Shown: positions 1 through 7,786 of the stretch, piece by piece
How positions within the stretch are numbered: position 1 is the stretch's first letter
Layout of the letters: each line of letters starts with the position of its first letter
Assembly (NCBI RefSeq): GCF_003610995.1
Contig: NZ_CP032543.1
Location: 4,278,001-4,342,000 of the forward strand
Direction: 5' to 3'
From: Streptomyces griseus subsp. griseus
Lineage (GTDB): Bacteria > Actinomycetota > Actinomycetes > Streptomycetales > Streptomycetaceae
DNA: 64,000 nt
Position numbers and translations under genes: made by a program
The notes under the pieces: model-generated
Seen by the model: only the letters and a program-made list of their open reading frames with translations
The model's database searches: none
What the model was told of the DNA's origin: nothing

Positions 1-161
1 CCCGGCGGGATGGAGCGCGCCCCGACCGCCAGGCTCAGCAGGACGGCCAGCGCCAGCGCGACGACGGCGGCGGCCGTGGCGGTCGCGCGCCGGGAGAGGC
101 GGGGTGCGCGGGGTGTCGGAGGCGCGACGGCCGGTGCCGGTGCTGGCGCGGGCGCTGACAT
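1..161 (-). CDS. Iron-siderophore ABC transporter permease (FecCD family), N-terminus only
   Basis: Only the first 53 codons lie in the window; the gene continues beyond base 1. The protein opens with an Ala/Pro-rich cytoplasmic stretch, then Arg-rich residues, then one hydrophobic segment ending in LAVGARSIPP, the typical first helix of FecCD/BtuC-type permeases that move ferric siderophores through the membrane. The ATG at 161 is the only sensible start. An iron-box-like sequence lies 53-71 bases upstream (214-232), which supports an iron-uptake role. The family assignment rests on one helix and context, so it is good but not certain. Confidence 0.65.
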   Translation of the reverse strand, partial: MSAPAPAPAPAVAPPTPRAPRLSRRATATAAAVVALALAVLLSLAVGARSIPP

Positions 162-213
162 CTGAACCAATCGGGAGGGACGGCGGGACGGACTCGGGGA
201 CGGCTTCGCGAGG

Positions 214-232
214 ATTACTAAGGCTTGGCTAA
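214..232. promoter_or_regulatory. Possible iron box (DmdR/IdeR-type operator)
   Basis: The core TAAGGCTTGGCTAA matches 10 of 14 positions of the corresponding part of the actinobacterial iron box (TTAGGCTAACCTAA). The outer left part fits poorly, giving about 11 of 19 overall. It lies between the divergent siderophore permease and HAD phosphatase genes, where an iron repressor site would be expected. Position and partial match only. Confidence 0.35.
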
Positions 233-306
233 GTTCTGGCTCAGTCTAGGTGGCGGGGATTCGGCCGAGGACGGGGGTGGGCCGGTCCGCCGGCCCCGTC
301 GGCACA

Positions 307-978
307 ATGGTCCCCATGGCTTCCACGGCTTCGAGCCCCCACACGGTCCCGCCCACAGCCCCCCTCACGGTCGGCTTCGACCTCGACATGACCCTCGTCG
401 ACTCCCGGGCCGGTATCGCCGCCACCTACCGGGCCCTCTCCGCGGAGACGGGCGTCCCCATCGACGACGCCCTGGTGGTGAGCCGGATCGGCCCGCCGCT
501 GGAGGAGGAGCTGGCGCACTGGTTCCCGGCCGATAAGGTGGCCGCCGCGGGCGACCGCTACCGGGCGCTCTACCCCGACCACGCGATAGCGCCGAGCACG
601 GCACTCCCCGGGGCGCGGGAGGCGATCGCCGGGGTACGGGCGCTCGGCGGCCGGGCGATCGTGGTGACGGCGAAGTACGAGCCGAACGCCAAGCTGCACC
701 TGGCGCACCTCGGGATGGAGCCGGACTCGGTGATCGGCTGGCTCTGGGCCGAGGCCAAGGGCGAGGCGCTGCGGGAGCACGGGGCGCAGGTCTACGTGGG
801 CGACCACGTCGGGGACGTCCGCGGGGCGCGGGCGGCCGGGGCGCTGTCGGTCGCCGTGACGACGGGCCCGTGCGGCGAGCAGGAGCTGCGGGCGGCGGGC
901 GCGGACGTGGTGCTGGCGGACCTGACGGAGTTCCCGGCCTGGCTGCGGGCGTTCGAGGCGAGCCGCGCGGCGGCCTGA
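307..978 (+). CDS. HAD family phosphatase (phosphoglycolate phosphatase-like)
   Basis: A 223-residue haloacid-dehalogenase-fold hydrolase. Motif I is FDLDMTLVDSR near residue 24, with the nucleophile Asp and the general acid Asp two positions later; a VVTAK segment fits motif II/III, and VGDHVGD near residue 165 is motif IV, which binds Mg2+. The length and cap arrangement match phosphoglycolate phosphatase-like small-molecule phosphatases; the real substrate cannot be read from sequence. ATG 307 is chosen because the longer reading frame from 250 adds low-quality Arg/Gly sequence; ATG 316 is an alternative. No clear ribosome binding site precedes it, so a leaderless transcript is possible. 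Confidence 0.85.
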   Translation: MVPMASTASSPHTVPPTAPLTVGFDLDMTLVDSRAGIAATYRALSAETGVPIDDALVVSRIGPPLEEELAHWFPADKVAAAGDRYRALYPDHAIAPSTALPGAREAIAGVRALGGRAIVVTAKYEPNAKLHLAHLGMEPDSVIGWLWAEAKGEALREHGAQVYVGDHVGDVRGARAAGALSVAVTTGPCGEQELRAAGADVVLADLTEFPAWLRAFEASRAAA

Positions 979-988
979 GAACTTGGGC

Positions 989-1294
989 CTACCGCCCGTC
1001 GGTCACCCGGTCGATCACCCAGTCGAGGCCGTGCGGCCCCGGCTCGTACGAGGGTGCCTGCCGCCACACCTCGCTGAACCCCCCGACGAGGGCCGAGCGG
1101 GCATCGGCGCCCTCCGGCAGCCGGGACCGCAGCAGCTCCAGCAGGAGTGGGGCGAGCAGGTCGTAGAGCTGACCGAGCGCGTCACTGCTGCCGTGGGCGA
1201 TCTGTACGAGGAGGTCGTCGACGTGTGCTGTGGCCCGGCCCGGAACGTCACAGGCTGCGGGATGGACCTTGAGGGCGTGCCCTGCGTGCTTCAC
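989..1294 (-). CDS. Sigma-70 region 2-like mini-protein
   Basis: A 101-residue protein starting at a GTG (VKHAGHALKVH). Residues 25-95 read like region 2 of an ECF/SigK-type sigma factor: DDLLVQIAHGSSDALGQLYD, then LLLELLRSRLPEG and FSEVWRQAPSYEPG. Region 4 (promoter -35 recognition) is absent. Region 2 binds the beta-prime clamp of RNA polymerase in real sigma factors, so this could bind polymerase without full promoter recognition, or be a decayed sigma factor. It lies 59 bases downstream of a small membrane protein on the same strand. The likeness is recognised by eye only. Confidence 0.65.
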   Translation of the reverse strand: MKHAGHALKVHPAACDVPGRATAHVDDLLVQIAHGSSDALGQLYDLLAPLLLELLRSRLPEGADARSALVGGFSEVWRQAPSYEPGPHGLDWVIDRVTDGR

Positions 1295-1353
1295 GCGACC
1301 GAGCCTAACCACCCCGGACGACCGGCGTGATCCGGACGAAAGATCCAAAGTCC

Positions 1354-1593
1354 CTAACCCCGGCTCGCCGCCCGCTTGGGGGAGCTCAGCCATACCGAGC
1401 GCACGACGCCCGCCCCGGCGATCAGGAAGCCGACGCCCATGAACATGCAGACCCCGTACGCGATCGGGGGGAACGGCTCCGTACCGAGGAAGAGCGGGGC
1501 GACCGTGACCAGAGTGGCCAACGCGCCGACGAAAAAGACGATGGCGCCGATCGATACGAGCCGGTCGCCGGCGCCTGAAGGAGTAGTGGTCAC
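1354..1593 (-). CDS. Small membrane protein with two transmembrane segments
   Basis: About 79 residues from a GTG start (VTTTPSGAGDRL). Two hydrophobic segments, roughly residues 12-34 and 43-62, are joined by a short loop around FLGTEPFPP; the C-terminal tail is basic (SPKRAASRG). No family function is known to me. It is probably co-transcribed with the sigma-region-2-like gene that follows on the same strand. An upstream ATG at 1626 would add 11 residues but lacks a good ribosome binding site. Confidence 0.7.
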   Translation of the reverse strand: MTTTPSGAGDRLVSIGAIVFFVGALATLVTVAPLFLGTEPFPPIAYGVCMFMGVGFLIAGAGVVRSVWLSSPKRAASRG

Positions 1594-1773
1594 GCCACCA
1601 GGGTAGTTCCCTGCCCGGAGGAACACTCCGGCGACGTCTTGTCACCGGCCGCAGGGCCATTAGCCTTGGTCCAGGCGGGTCACGGTGACCCGCTGTACTG
1701 CTATCCGGAGCCGTTGCCCGTTGTCGCGCACGGCTCTTTCCGCACATTGACGAGTACGAGGACGGGGACAGAC

Positions 1774-2157
1774 GTGCCCACCGGCAAGGTGAAGTGGTTC
1801 AACAGCGAGAAGGGCTTCGGCTTTCTCTCCCGCGACGACGGCGGCGACGTCTTCGTGCACTCGTCGGTACTCCCTGCCGGGGTCGACGCACTCAAGCCCG
1901 GCCAGCGTGTGGAGTTCGGCGTGGTCGCGGGCCAGCGCGGTGACCAGGCCCTGTCCGTGGTGGTCCTCGACCCGACCCCGTCCGTCGCGGCCGCCCAGCG
2001 CCGCAAGCCGGACGAGCTGGCGTCGATCGTGCAGGACCTGACGACGGTTCTGGAGAACATCACGCCCCAGCTGGAGCGCGGCCGCTACCCGGACAAGGCC
2101 GCGGGCGCCAAGATCGCGGGCCTGCTGCGCGCGGTCGCGGACCAGCTGGACGTGTAG
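1774..2157 (+). CDS. Cold-shock domain protein with C-terminal extension
   Basis: A 127-residue protein. The first ~65 residues are a canonical cold-shock domain: GKVKWFNSEKGFGFLSRDDG gives RNP1 and DVFVHSSVL gives RNP2, the single-stranded nucleic-acid binding surface. The remaining ~60 residues form an Arg/Lys-containing helical extension (RRKPDELASIVQDLTTVLEN) absent from the usual 67-residue Csp proteins and typical of a Streptomyces subfamily. GTG 1774 is chosen because the cold-shock domain starts immediately after it and the upstream in-frame sequence is not protein-like. It probably acts as an RNA chaperone or antiterminator. Confidence 0.9.
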   Translation: MPTGKVKWFNSEKGFGFLSRDDGGDVFVHSSVLPAGVDALKPGQRVEFGVVAGQRGDQALSVVVLDPTPSVAAAQRRKPDELASIVQDLTTVLENITPQLERGRYPDKAAGAKIAGLLRAVADQLDV

Positions 2158-2167
2158 CCGCCGGACC

Positions 2168-3034
2168 TCAGCGTGCCGGGAACGCCAGCGCGTCGGGGCC
2201 GAGGGGCGGTACGAGTCCCTCGGCCGCGGCGCGGGTGAGCAGCCCGCGGACGGCCGCGTAGCCGTCCTCGCCGAGGTCGGCGGTGAACTCGTTGACGTAC
2301 AGGCCGATGTGCTGGTCGGCGACGGCCGGGTCCATCTCCTGGGCGTGCTCCTGGACGTAGGGCCGCGAGACCTCGGGGTGGTCCCAGGCCATCCGGACCG
2401 AGCTGCGGATGGAGTCGGCCAGGCGGCGCAGGGTCTCCTCGCCGAGGGAGCGCCTGGCGATGATCGCGCCGAGGGGGATCGGCAGGCCGGTGGTGTCCTC
2501 CCAGTGGCGTCCCATGTCGGCCAGGTTGTGCAACCCGAACGTGTGGTAGGTGAAACGGGCCTCGTGGATGACGAGGCCCGCGTCGACCTTGCCGTCCCGG
2601 ACCGCCGGCATGATCTCGTCGAACGGCATGACGACGACCTCGCCGACCCCGCCCGGGACCATCTCCGCCGCCCAGAGCCGGAACAGCAGGTACGCCGTGG
2701 AGCGCTCGCTCGGGACGGCGACGGTCCGCCCCGTCAGGTCGATGCCCAGCTCCTTGGTGAGGACCAGCGGGCCGCAGCCCCGGCCCAGCGCCCCGCCGCA
2801 CGGCAGGAGCGCGTACTCCTCCAGCACCCAGGGCAGCACCGCGTAGGACACCTTCAGCACGTCCAGCTCGCCGCGCTCGGCCATGCCGTTGGTGAGGTCG
2901 ATGTCCGCGAAGGTCACATCCAGCGCGGGCGCGCCGGGGACCCGGCCGTGGGCCCAGGCGTCGAAGACGAACGTGTCGTTGGGGCAGGGCGAGAAGGCGA
3001 TCTCGATCGGGCCCGGGTGTGCGTCAGTGGTCAT
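2168..3034 (-). CDS. mqnD: 1,4-dihydroxy-6-naphthoate synthase (MqnD)
   Basis: A 288-residue enzyme of the futalosine (menaquinone) pathway that converts cyclic dehypoxanthine futalosine to 1,4-dihydroxy-6-naphthoate. The N-terminus IEIAFSPCPNDTFVFDAWAHG is the family signature, and the whole protein has the two-lobed periplasmic-binding-protein-like fold characteristic of MqnA/MqnD. The ATG at 3034 overlaps the end of mqnB by 11 bases, so the two are translationally coupled and sit in one operon transcribed leftwards. Streptomyces lack the classical MenF-D-B route and depend on this pathway, which makes the gene likely essential. The other genes (mqnA, mqnC) are not in this window. Confidence 0.93.
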   Translation of the reverse strand: MTTDAHPGPIEIAFSPCPNDTFVFDAWAHGRVPGAPALDVTFADIDLTNGMAERGELDVLKVSYAVLPWVLEEYALLPCGGALGRGCGPLVLTKELGIDLTGRTVAVPSERSTAYLLFRLWAAEMVPGGVGEVVVMPFDEIMPAVRDGKVDAGLVIHEARFTYHTFGLHNLADMGRHWEDTTGLPIPLGAIIARRSLGEETLRRLADSIRSSVRMAWDHPEVSRPYVQEHAQEMDPAVADQHIGLYVNEFTADLGEDGYAAVRGLLTRAAAEGLVPPLGPDALAFPAR

Positions 3035-3719
3035 GCCGGTTCCAACCTTCCAGTACGGGTGCGCTCTTCCCGAACGCCGCGGTGAGCGCGGCCAGCGCGT
3101 CGCCGATGCGCCAGGACGCGCGGTCGCGGGGGCCGACGGTGTTCGAGACCGCCCGCACCTCCAGTGCGGGCACCCCGGCCCGTTCGGCGGCCTCCGCCAC
3201 CCCGAACCCCTCCATCGCCTCGGCCAGCGCACCCGGGTGCGCGGCGAGCAGGGCGGCGGTGCGGGCGGCGGTGCCGGTCACGGTGGAGACGGTGAGGACG
3301 GGGCCGGGGGCGCCTCCGGCGGCCGACGCCACCTCCCGTACGAGCGCGGGCGGCGGGGTGAAGCGGTCCCGGCCGAAGCCGAGCGCGGTGACGGGCAGGA
3401 AGCCGTCCGGGGTCTCGGCGCCCAGGTCGGCCGCCACGATGTCGCTCGCCACGACGAGGGAGCCGAGGGGGGCCGCGGGGGCGAACCCGCCGCCGATCCC
3501 GGCGGAGACGACCAGCCCGTAGGGGTGCTGGGCGGACGCCAGCGCGAACGCCGCCGCCGCCGCTGCCGCCGCCGGGCCGGCCCCGCCCGCCAGGACGTCG
3601 AACGCGCCTCTGCGGTGCAGCTCGGCCCCCGGCAGGGTGAGGGTCTCCTCCGTACCCCCGAACGCACGCGTGACCGCGTCCCGTTCCACCGGGACAGCGG
3701 TCACGACGAGCACACGCAC
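3024..3719 (-). CDS. mqnB: Futalosine hydrolase (MqnB)
   Basis: A 231-residue nucleosidase of the phosphorylase/MTA-SAH nucleosidase fold that removes hypoxanthine from futalosine to give dehypoxanthine futalosine. Visible features are the N-terminal strand RVLVVTAVPVERDAV, the VVSAGIGGGF segment that shapes the nucleoside pocket, and EAMEGFGVAEAAE, the Met-Glu region that binds ribose in this fold. EVRAVSNTVGPRD carries the catalytic-loop Asp region. It lies immediately upstream of and overlaps mqnD, which supports the assignment over a generic MTA/SAH nucleosidase. Confidence 0.92.
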   Translation of the reverse strand: MRVLVVTAVPVERDAVTRAFGGTEETLTLPGAELHRRGAFDVLAGGAGPAAAAAAAAFALASAQHPYGLVVSAGIGGGFAPAAPLGSLVVASDIVAADLGAETPDGFLPVTALGFGRDRFTPPPALVREVASAAGGAPGPVLTVSTVTGTAARTAALLAAHPGALAEAMEGFGVAEAAERAGVPALEVRAVSNTVGPRDRASWRIGDALAALTAAFGKSAPVLEGWNRHDH

Positions 3720-3807
3720 AGGGGGAGCCTCAGGGCCTCAGGAGGGACGGGGGGACGACGGCCGGAACGTCTTCCTGAGCTCGGTCAGGACGTCCACTCG
3801 ATCTCGG

Positions 3808-4287
3808 TCAGGACGTCTTCTTGAGCTCGAACTGCCAGATGCCGGTGAGCTTCTTGCCGTTCGTCTCGACGATGGAGATGTTCGTCTTGCTGGCGGGCTC
3901 GCCCGTCTGGCTGGCGAAGAAGGCGCTGCCGGGGATCGTCCGGTAGGTCTTCTTGAACGGCTCCTGCTCGGCCTGCTGGCCGTTGATGAAGAGCGTCCAG
4001 CCGTGGTCGGCGATCTCGGGGTCGACGCCGAAGCGGACCTTGTCGTCCATGGCGACCTCGATGGTCTTGTCGGCCTTCTTGTTGAGGCAGCCCTGGATCA
4101 GCGACTCCTTGATCGCCTCACCGTCGTTGTAGCAGGCCGCCTCGGTGTTCACCGAGGTCGTGCCGACCGTCACGGTGGCGAGCGGCGTCGGCTTGTCGCA
4201 GGCGGACAGGACAAGGAGTCCCGCGGACACGGCACCAAGAGCGACGCCGATTCGACGGCCCTTACCGGAGAAGAACGCAACGGTCAT
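3808..4287 (-). CDS. Secreted lipoprotein, DUF2771 family
   Basis: A 159-residue lipoprotein. The signal peptide (about residues 1-30) ends in the lipobox LSAC, with the modified Cys near residue 30. The mature part is a small beta-rich domain with two further Cys (EAACYND and IQGCLNK) that could form a disulfide, and the DHGWTLFINGQQAEQEPF stretch I associate with DUF2771. It should be anchored to the outer face of the membrane; no activity is known. A short duplicated segment follows the stop codon (TCGGTCAGGACGTC occurs twice, about 3781-3812). The adjacent MFS gene is on the same strand just upstream. Confidence 0.85.
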   Translation of the reverse strand: MTVAFFSGKGRRIGVALGAVSAGLLVLSACDKPTPLATVTVGTTSVNTEAACYNDGEAIKESLIQGCLNKKADKTIEVAMDDKVRFGVDPEIADHGWTLFINGQQAEQEPFKKTYRTIPGSAFFASQTGEPASKTNISIVETNGKKLTGIWQFELKKTS

Positions 4288-4314
4288 GGGCCGAAGGCTA
4301 TCGGTCGCGTCCGC

Positions 4315-5760
4315 TCACGCCACGCGGGGGTGCGGCGAGCCGCGCCGCGCGGACCCCAGGAGACCCCGTACGGACGTGGCCGCGCCGAGGGCGAGGATGC
4401 CCGCGGCGACCGACATGCCGAGCACCGCGTTGAGCGGCAGCGCGATCCCGATGCCGCCGCCGACCACCCACGCCATCTGGAGCAGGGTCTCGGACCGGGC
4501 GAAGGCGGAGGTACGGACCTCCTCGGGGACGTCCCGCTGGATCATCGCGTCCAGCGACAGCTTGGAGAGGGCCTGGGTGAACCCGGCGACCGCGCCGAGC
4601 GCCGCGACCGCCGCGGTGGAGAAGAAGACCGCGGCGAGGACCGCCGTGCCCAGGGCCAGCCCCAGCACCGTCGCGATGATCACCTCGGGCCCGCGCGCCC
4701 GGAGCCACGCGCCCACCGCCGTACCGCAGGCGTTCCCGACCCCGGCCGACACGCCGACGATGGCGAGCGAGACGGCCGCGCTCTGGCCGGCCATCGGGTG
4801 CTCGCGCAGCAGGAACGCCAGGAAGAAGATGAGGAACCCGGAGAGGGCCCGGTGCGCGGCGTTGGCCTGGAGGCCGTGGAGCACCGACCCGCCGACGGAC
4901 CGCAGACCGGGCGGACGCTCCTTGGCCGGTTTCTCCCCGTTGCCCTTCCTGCCGCGCTGCGGCTTCGGGTCGGCGGAGCGCGGTACGGGCTCGGGGCGGT
5001 GCGGGAGGTGCGCGTGGTCCTGCGGGTCGATCAGGCGGGCCCGGCGCTCACCCTTGGCGGAGTCGACCTTGGGCGGCATCGTGAAGGCGAGGAAGGTGCC
5101 CACGATGAAGATCGCGCAGGCGCCGTAGAGCGGCCAGGCGGAGCCGACGGTCTGGAGGCCGGCCCCGATCGGGGCCGCCACCCCCGTGGCGAGGAGCCCT
5201 GCCAGGGTGACCCGTGAGTTGGCTTTGACCAGGGAGAACTTCGGTGGCAGCAGCCGTGGCACGACCGCGCTGCGCACCACCCCGTACGCCTTCGAGGAGA
5301 CCAGCACCCCCAGCGCCGCCGGATACAGCTCCAGGCCGCCGGTGGCGACCGCGCCCGACATGGTGATCGCCAGCAGCGCGCGGGCCAGCATCGCGCCCGC
5401 CATCGCGGCCCGGCGGCCGTGCGGCAGCCGGTCCAGCAGCGGGCCGATCACCGGCGCGAGGAGCGTGAAGGGGGCCATGGTGATGGCGAGGTAGAGCGCG
5501 ACGCGCCCGCGCGCCTCGTCGGTCGGCACGGAGAAGAAGACGGTGGAGGCGAGGGCGACGGTGATCATGACGTCACCGGCGCCGTTCACCGCGTGCAGCT
5601 CGATGAGTTTGCCGAGGCCGGATTCACCGGCTCCATGGGCGTGCGTCGCCTTGCGGATGCCGCGCGCCGCGCCGGTGAACGGGGTCCGCAGGGCACGACC
5701 TGTCGCCCGCCCCGCCCTGCGGAGCGGGCCGGGACCGTCGTGCGACCTGGCGGAAGTCAC
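4315..5760 (-). CDS. MFS transporter
   Basis: About 481 residues with roughly 11-12 hydrophobic segments, a long charged central loop (Lys/Arg/Pro-rich, around residues 240-300) between the two six-helix halves, and MFS-type short basic loops such as LLDRLPHGRRAA. This layout is typical of major-facilitator exporters, but the substrate is unknown. The GTG at 5760 is taken as start: downstream sequence is continuous and protein-like (GLGKLIELHAVNGAGDVMITV), while in-frame sequence further upstream is not. The gene ends 27 bases before the DUF2771 lipoprotein and may be co-transcribed with it. Confidence 0.82.
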   Translation of the reverse strand: MTSARSHDGPGPLRRAGRATGRALRTPFTGAARGIRKATHAHGAGESGLGKLIELHAVNGAGDVMITVALASTVFFSVPTDEARGRVALYLAITMAPFTLLAPVIGPLLDRLPHGRRAAMAGAMLARALLAITMSGAVATGGLELYPAALGVLVSSKAYGVVRSAVVPRLLPPKFSLVKANSRVTLAGLLATGVAAPIGAGLQTVGSAWPLYGACAIFIVGTFLAFTMPPKVDSAKGERRARLIDPQDHAHLPHRPEPVPRSADPKPQRGRKGNGEKPAKERPPGLRSVGGSVLHGLQANAAHRALSGFLIFFLAFLLREHPMAGQSAAVSLAIVGVSAGVGNACGTAVGAWLRARGPEVIIATVLGLALGTAVLAAVFFSTAAVAALGAVAGFTQALSKLSLDAMIQRDVPEEVRTSAFARSETLLQMAWVVGGGIGIALPLNAVLGMSVAAGILALGAATSVRGLLGSARRGSPHPRVA

Positions 5761-6189
5761 CCCGTCATAGTGCCCCAACCCTGGCCGGTATGAACGGTGA
5801 TCGGCTACGGACTCGCACGTGACGTCCTGTCGGACCAGTGGCGGCGGGCTCGGAGCGCGTGCGCCGCGGGGCGGGTCGCGCAAGCCCTCCAGGGCGGCGG
5901 TGGCCGGATGTCGGAGAGACGGATACGGCACGTTTGGGACGTGCAGGTGGGCGCGGAGCGGCGGAGAGGGTAGCGTGCGTAACGCGCCACCGGCGGTTGT
6001 TCTTGGCCGCGCGCCTCTCCGCGATCCCGCAGAATGGGTGGCAGAAGGCGCGCCCGAGGCAGGCACAACGGGTGTGGACGTCGACGCGGCCCCCAGGTCC
6101 GCTCCGCCCGCAACTGTCTGGCCGAAAACGGCAATCGTGCAGCAGCTGGCGCGCTCGTGAGACTGGCGTATGGAGAGAAGCGAAGACCT
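5761..6189. other. Divergent intergenic region, no gene seen
   Basis: About 430 bases separate the leftward MFS gene from the rightward DUF3027 gene and should hold both promoters. Codon usage in all frames looks random. I found no hairpin, repeat or RNA motif I can name. Confidence 0.5.
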
Positions 6190-7119
6190 GTGAGTGCTGC
6201 GACGACGCGAAGCCGTACGGCCCGTACCCCCGTTCCCGACCGCCTGTGCGCCGAGGCGGTCGACCTCGCGCGCGCCGCGGCGGAGGAAGCCGCCGCGCCC
6301 GGCGTGGTCGGTGAGCATGCCGGTGTGGTCTCCGAGGGGGACCGTGTCGTCACGCACTATTTCGAGTCCAAGGAGCCCGGCTACCGGGGCTGGCGTTGGG
6401 CGGTGACCGTCGCGCGGGCCTCCCGTGCGAAGAACGTCACCCTGGACGAGACGGTGCTGCTGCCGGGGTCCGACGCGCTCCTGGCGCCGGAGTGGGTGCC
6501 GTGGAGCGAGCGGCTGCGCCCCGGTGACATGGGCCCGGGCGACCTGCTGCCGACCGAGGCGGAGGACCTGCGCCTGGAGCCGGGCTGGACCGGCGAGGAC
6601 GAGCCGCCGCCGAACTCGGTCGTCTCCGAGGAGCTGGCCGAGCTCGTCGACGCGGAGGACGCGGAGCTGACGGACCGGCCGGTGGCCGCCACCAGCCGGG
6701 GCTCCATCGCGGCGGTGGCCGAGGAGCTGGGTACGCGGCGGGCGCGGGTGCTGTCGCGGTACGGGCTGTACGAGGCGGCGGACCGCTGGGACGAGGCGTT
6801 CGGCCCGAAGACCCCGATGGCGCAGGCGGCACCGGCGACGTGTGTGAGCTGCGCGTTCCTGATTCCGATGGCGGGCTCCCTGAAGCAGGCCTTCGGGGTG
6901 TGCGCGAACGAGTTCGGCCCGGCGGACGGGCATGTGGTGTCGCTGGCGTACGGGTGTGGGGGGCACTCGGAGGCGGCGGTGATGCCGAAGCCGGTGCGGC
7001 CGGCGGATCATGCGCTGGACACGATGCGGGTGGACGAGTACGTGCTGCGCCCCGAGCGCGGCGAGGGCTCAATCCCACCCGAGGCGGACGGCGCGTCGGA
7101 GGACCTGGGGCACTCGTAG
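6190..7119 (+). CDS. DUF3027 family protein
   Basis: A 309-residue soluble protein found throughout Streptomyces and relatives. The N-terminal half has LCAEAVDLARAAAEE and HYFESKEPGYRGWRWAVTV, the conserved core as I remember it. The C-terminal third carries a probable metal site: CVSCAFLIP, then FGVCANE and YGCGGHSE, that is C-x2-C followed by spaced Cys and His. Its role is unknown. GTG 6190 is chosen; an in-frame GTG at 6157 would add 11 residues but has no better ribosome binding site. It is followed by the repeat island and then a large ATPase-domain gene on the same strand. Confidence 0.85.
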   Translation: MSAATTRSRTARTPVPDRLCAEAVDLARAAAEEAAAPGVVGEHAGVVSEGDRVVTHYFESKEPGYRGWRWAVTVARASRAKNVTLDETVLLPGSDALLAPEWVPWSERLRPGDMGPGDLLPTEAEDLRLEPGWTGEDEPPPNSVVSEELAELVDAEDAELTDRPVAATSRGSIAAVAEELGTRRARVLSRYGLYEAADRWDEAFGPKTPMAQAAPATCVSCAFLIPMAGSLKQAFGVCANEFGPADGHVVSLAYGCGGHSEAAVMPKPVRPADHALDTMRVDEYVLRPERGEGSIPPEADGASEDLGHS

Positions 7120-7179
7120 GACGGCCACGCGCTGTGCCCTCAAGCGCCGGACGGGCTCGATTTCGGCGGGGCGGGGACC

Positions 7180-7440
7180 TTTCAGGCCTGTGGGCGGTGA
7201 TCCTTGCGGTCCGTGGGGTGGTGACCGTTCCGGTCCGTGGGGCGGTGGGCATTCCGGCCTGTGGGGCAGTGATCCTTACGTTCCGTGGGGTGGTGGGCAT
7301 TCCGGCCTGTGGGGCGGTGACCGTTCCTGTCCGTGGGGTGGTGACCGTTCCGGTCCGTGGGGTGGTGGGCATTCCGGCCTGTGGGCGGTGACCCTTCCGG
7401 TCCGTCGGGCGGTGAGCATTCCAGCCCGTCCGGCGTTTGA
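7180..7440. repeat. 24-bp tandem repeat array, about 11 units
   Basis: Units begin at 7201, 7225, 7249, 7273, 7297, 7321, 7345, 7369 and 7392, with a shortened unit before (7180) and a diverged one after (7416). Most are exactly 24 bases; one is 23. Each has the core TTCCGG-C-GTGGGG-GGTG, and two subtypes alternate, one with GCATTCCGGCCTG and one with CCGTTCCGGTCCG. Because 24 is a multiple of three the array stays open on both strands; the plus strand would give an eight-residue period around GPWGGDRS. No ribosome binding site or independent gene is evident, so I treat it as non-coding. Confidence 0.92.
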
Positions 7441-7556
7441 GGACGGAACCGTCGACGGGGCGTCGGGCGCCTCTGCTGGGGTGCTGGGCTCCGGGGCCCT
7501 GTTCTTGTGCCGCCCACCCAGCCAAGGGTTCCGTCCTCAAACGCCGGACGGGCTGG
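7421..7556. repeat. Perfect 30-bp inverted repeat around the CGCCGGACGGGCT motif
   Basis: The left arm 7421-7450 and right arm 7527-7556 are exact reverse complements over 30 bases and are separated by 76 bases. Each arm contains CAAACGCCGGACGGGCTG or its complement, a motif that I recall recurring in Streptomyces intergenic regions. A related copy, AAGCGCCGGACGGGCT, is at 7142-7157 just after the DUF3027 stop. The paired arms would form a very stable long hairpin in RNA or a cruciform in supercoiled DNA. Confidence 0.9.
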
Positions 7557-7676
7557 GGTGGGTTTGGGTTCCGGCTGCGAGCGCCGGACGGGCTGGGGTG
7601 GGTTTGGGTTCCGGCTGCGAGCGCCGGACGGGCTGGGGTGGGCCCGGGATACGGCCGCACACGCCGGACGGGCTGC
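7542..7676. repeat. 40-bp direct repeats, 3.4 copies
   Basis: Units start at 7542, 7582, 7622 and 7662 (partial, about 15 bases). The first two are identical over 40 bases; the third differs only in its second half. Every unit begins with CGCCGGACGGGCTG, the same motif used in the 30-bp inverted repeat, so the array looks like tandem amplification of one arm plus spacer. Confidence 0.9.
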
Positions 7677-7786
7677 GAGCGCGGGCCCACGGGTTGGGGG
7701 CCGGGGCCGGGTGCACGGTACCTTCGGGCGCACACTGGGCGGCAGGGACAGGCCCAGCCCCACCCACGGCGGACGGAGTCGACAGC

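Noticed and set aside
7180..7680. CRISPR array
   Set aside because: Units are directly contiguous without unique spacers, and no cas genes are present.
7010..7786. Possible N-terminal extension of the sacsin-like protein through the 24-bp repeats
   Set aside because: The frame is open but low complexity, and a good ribosome binding site precedes GTG 7787 where conserved sequence begins.
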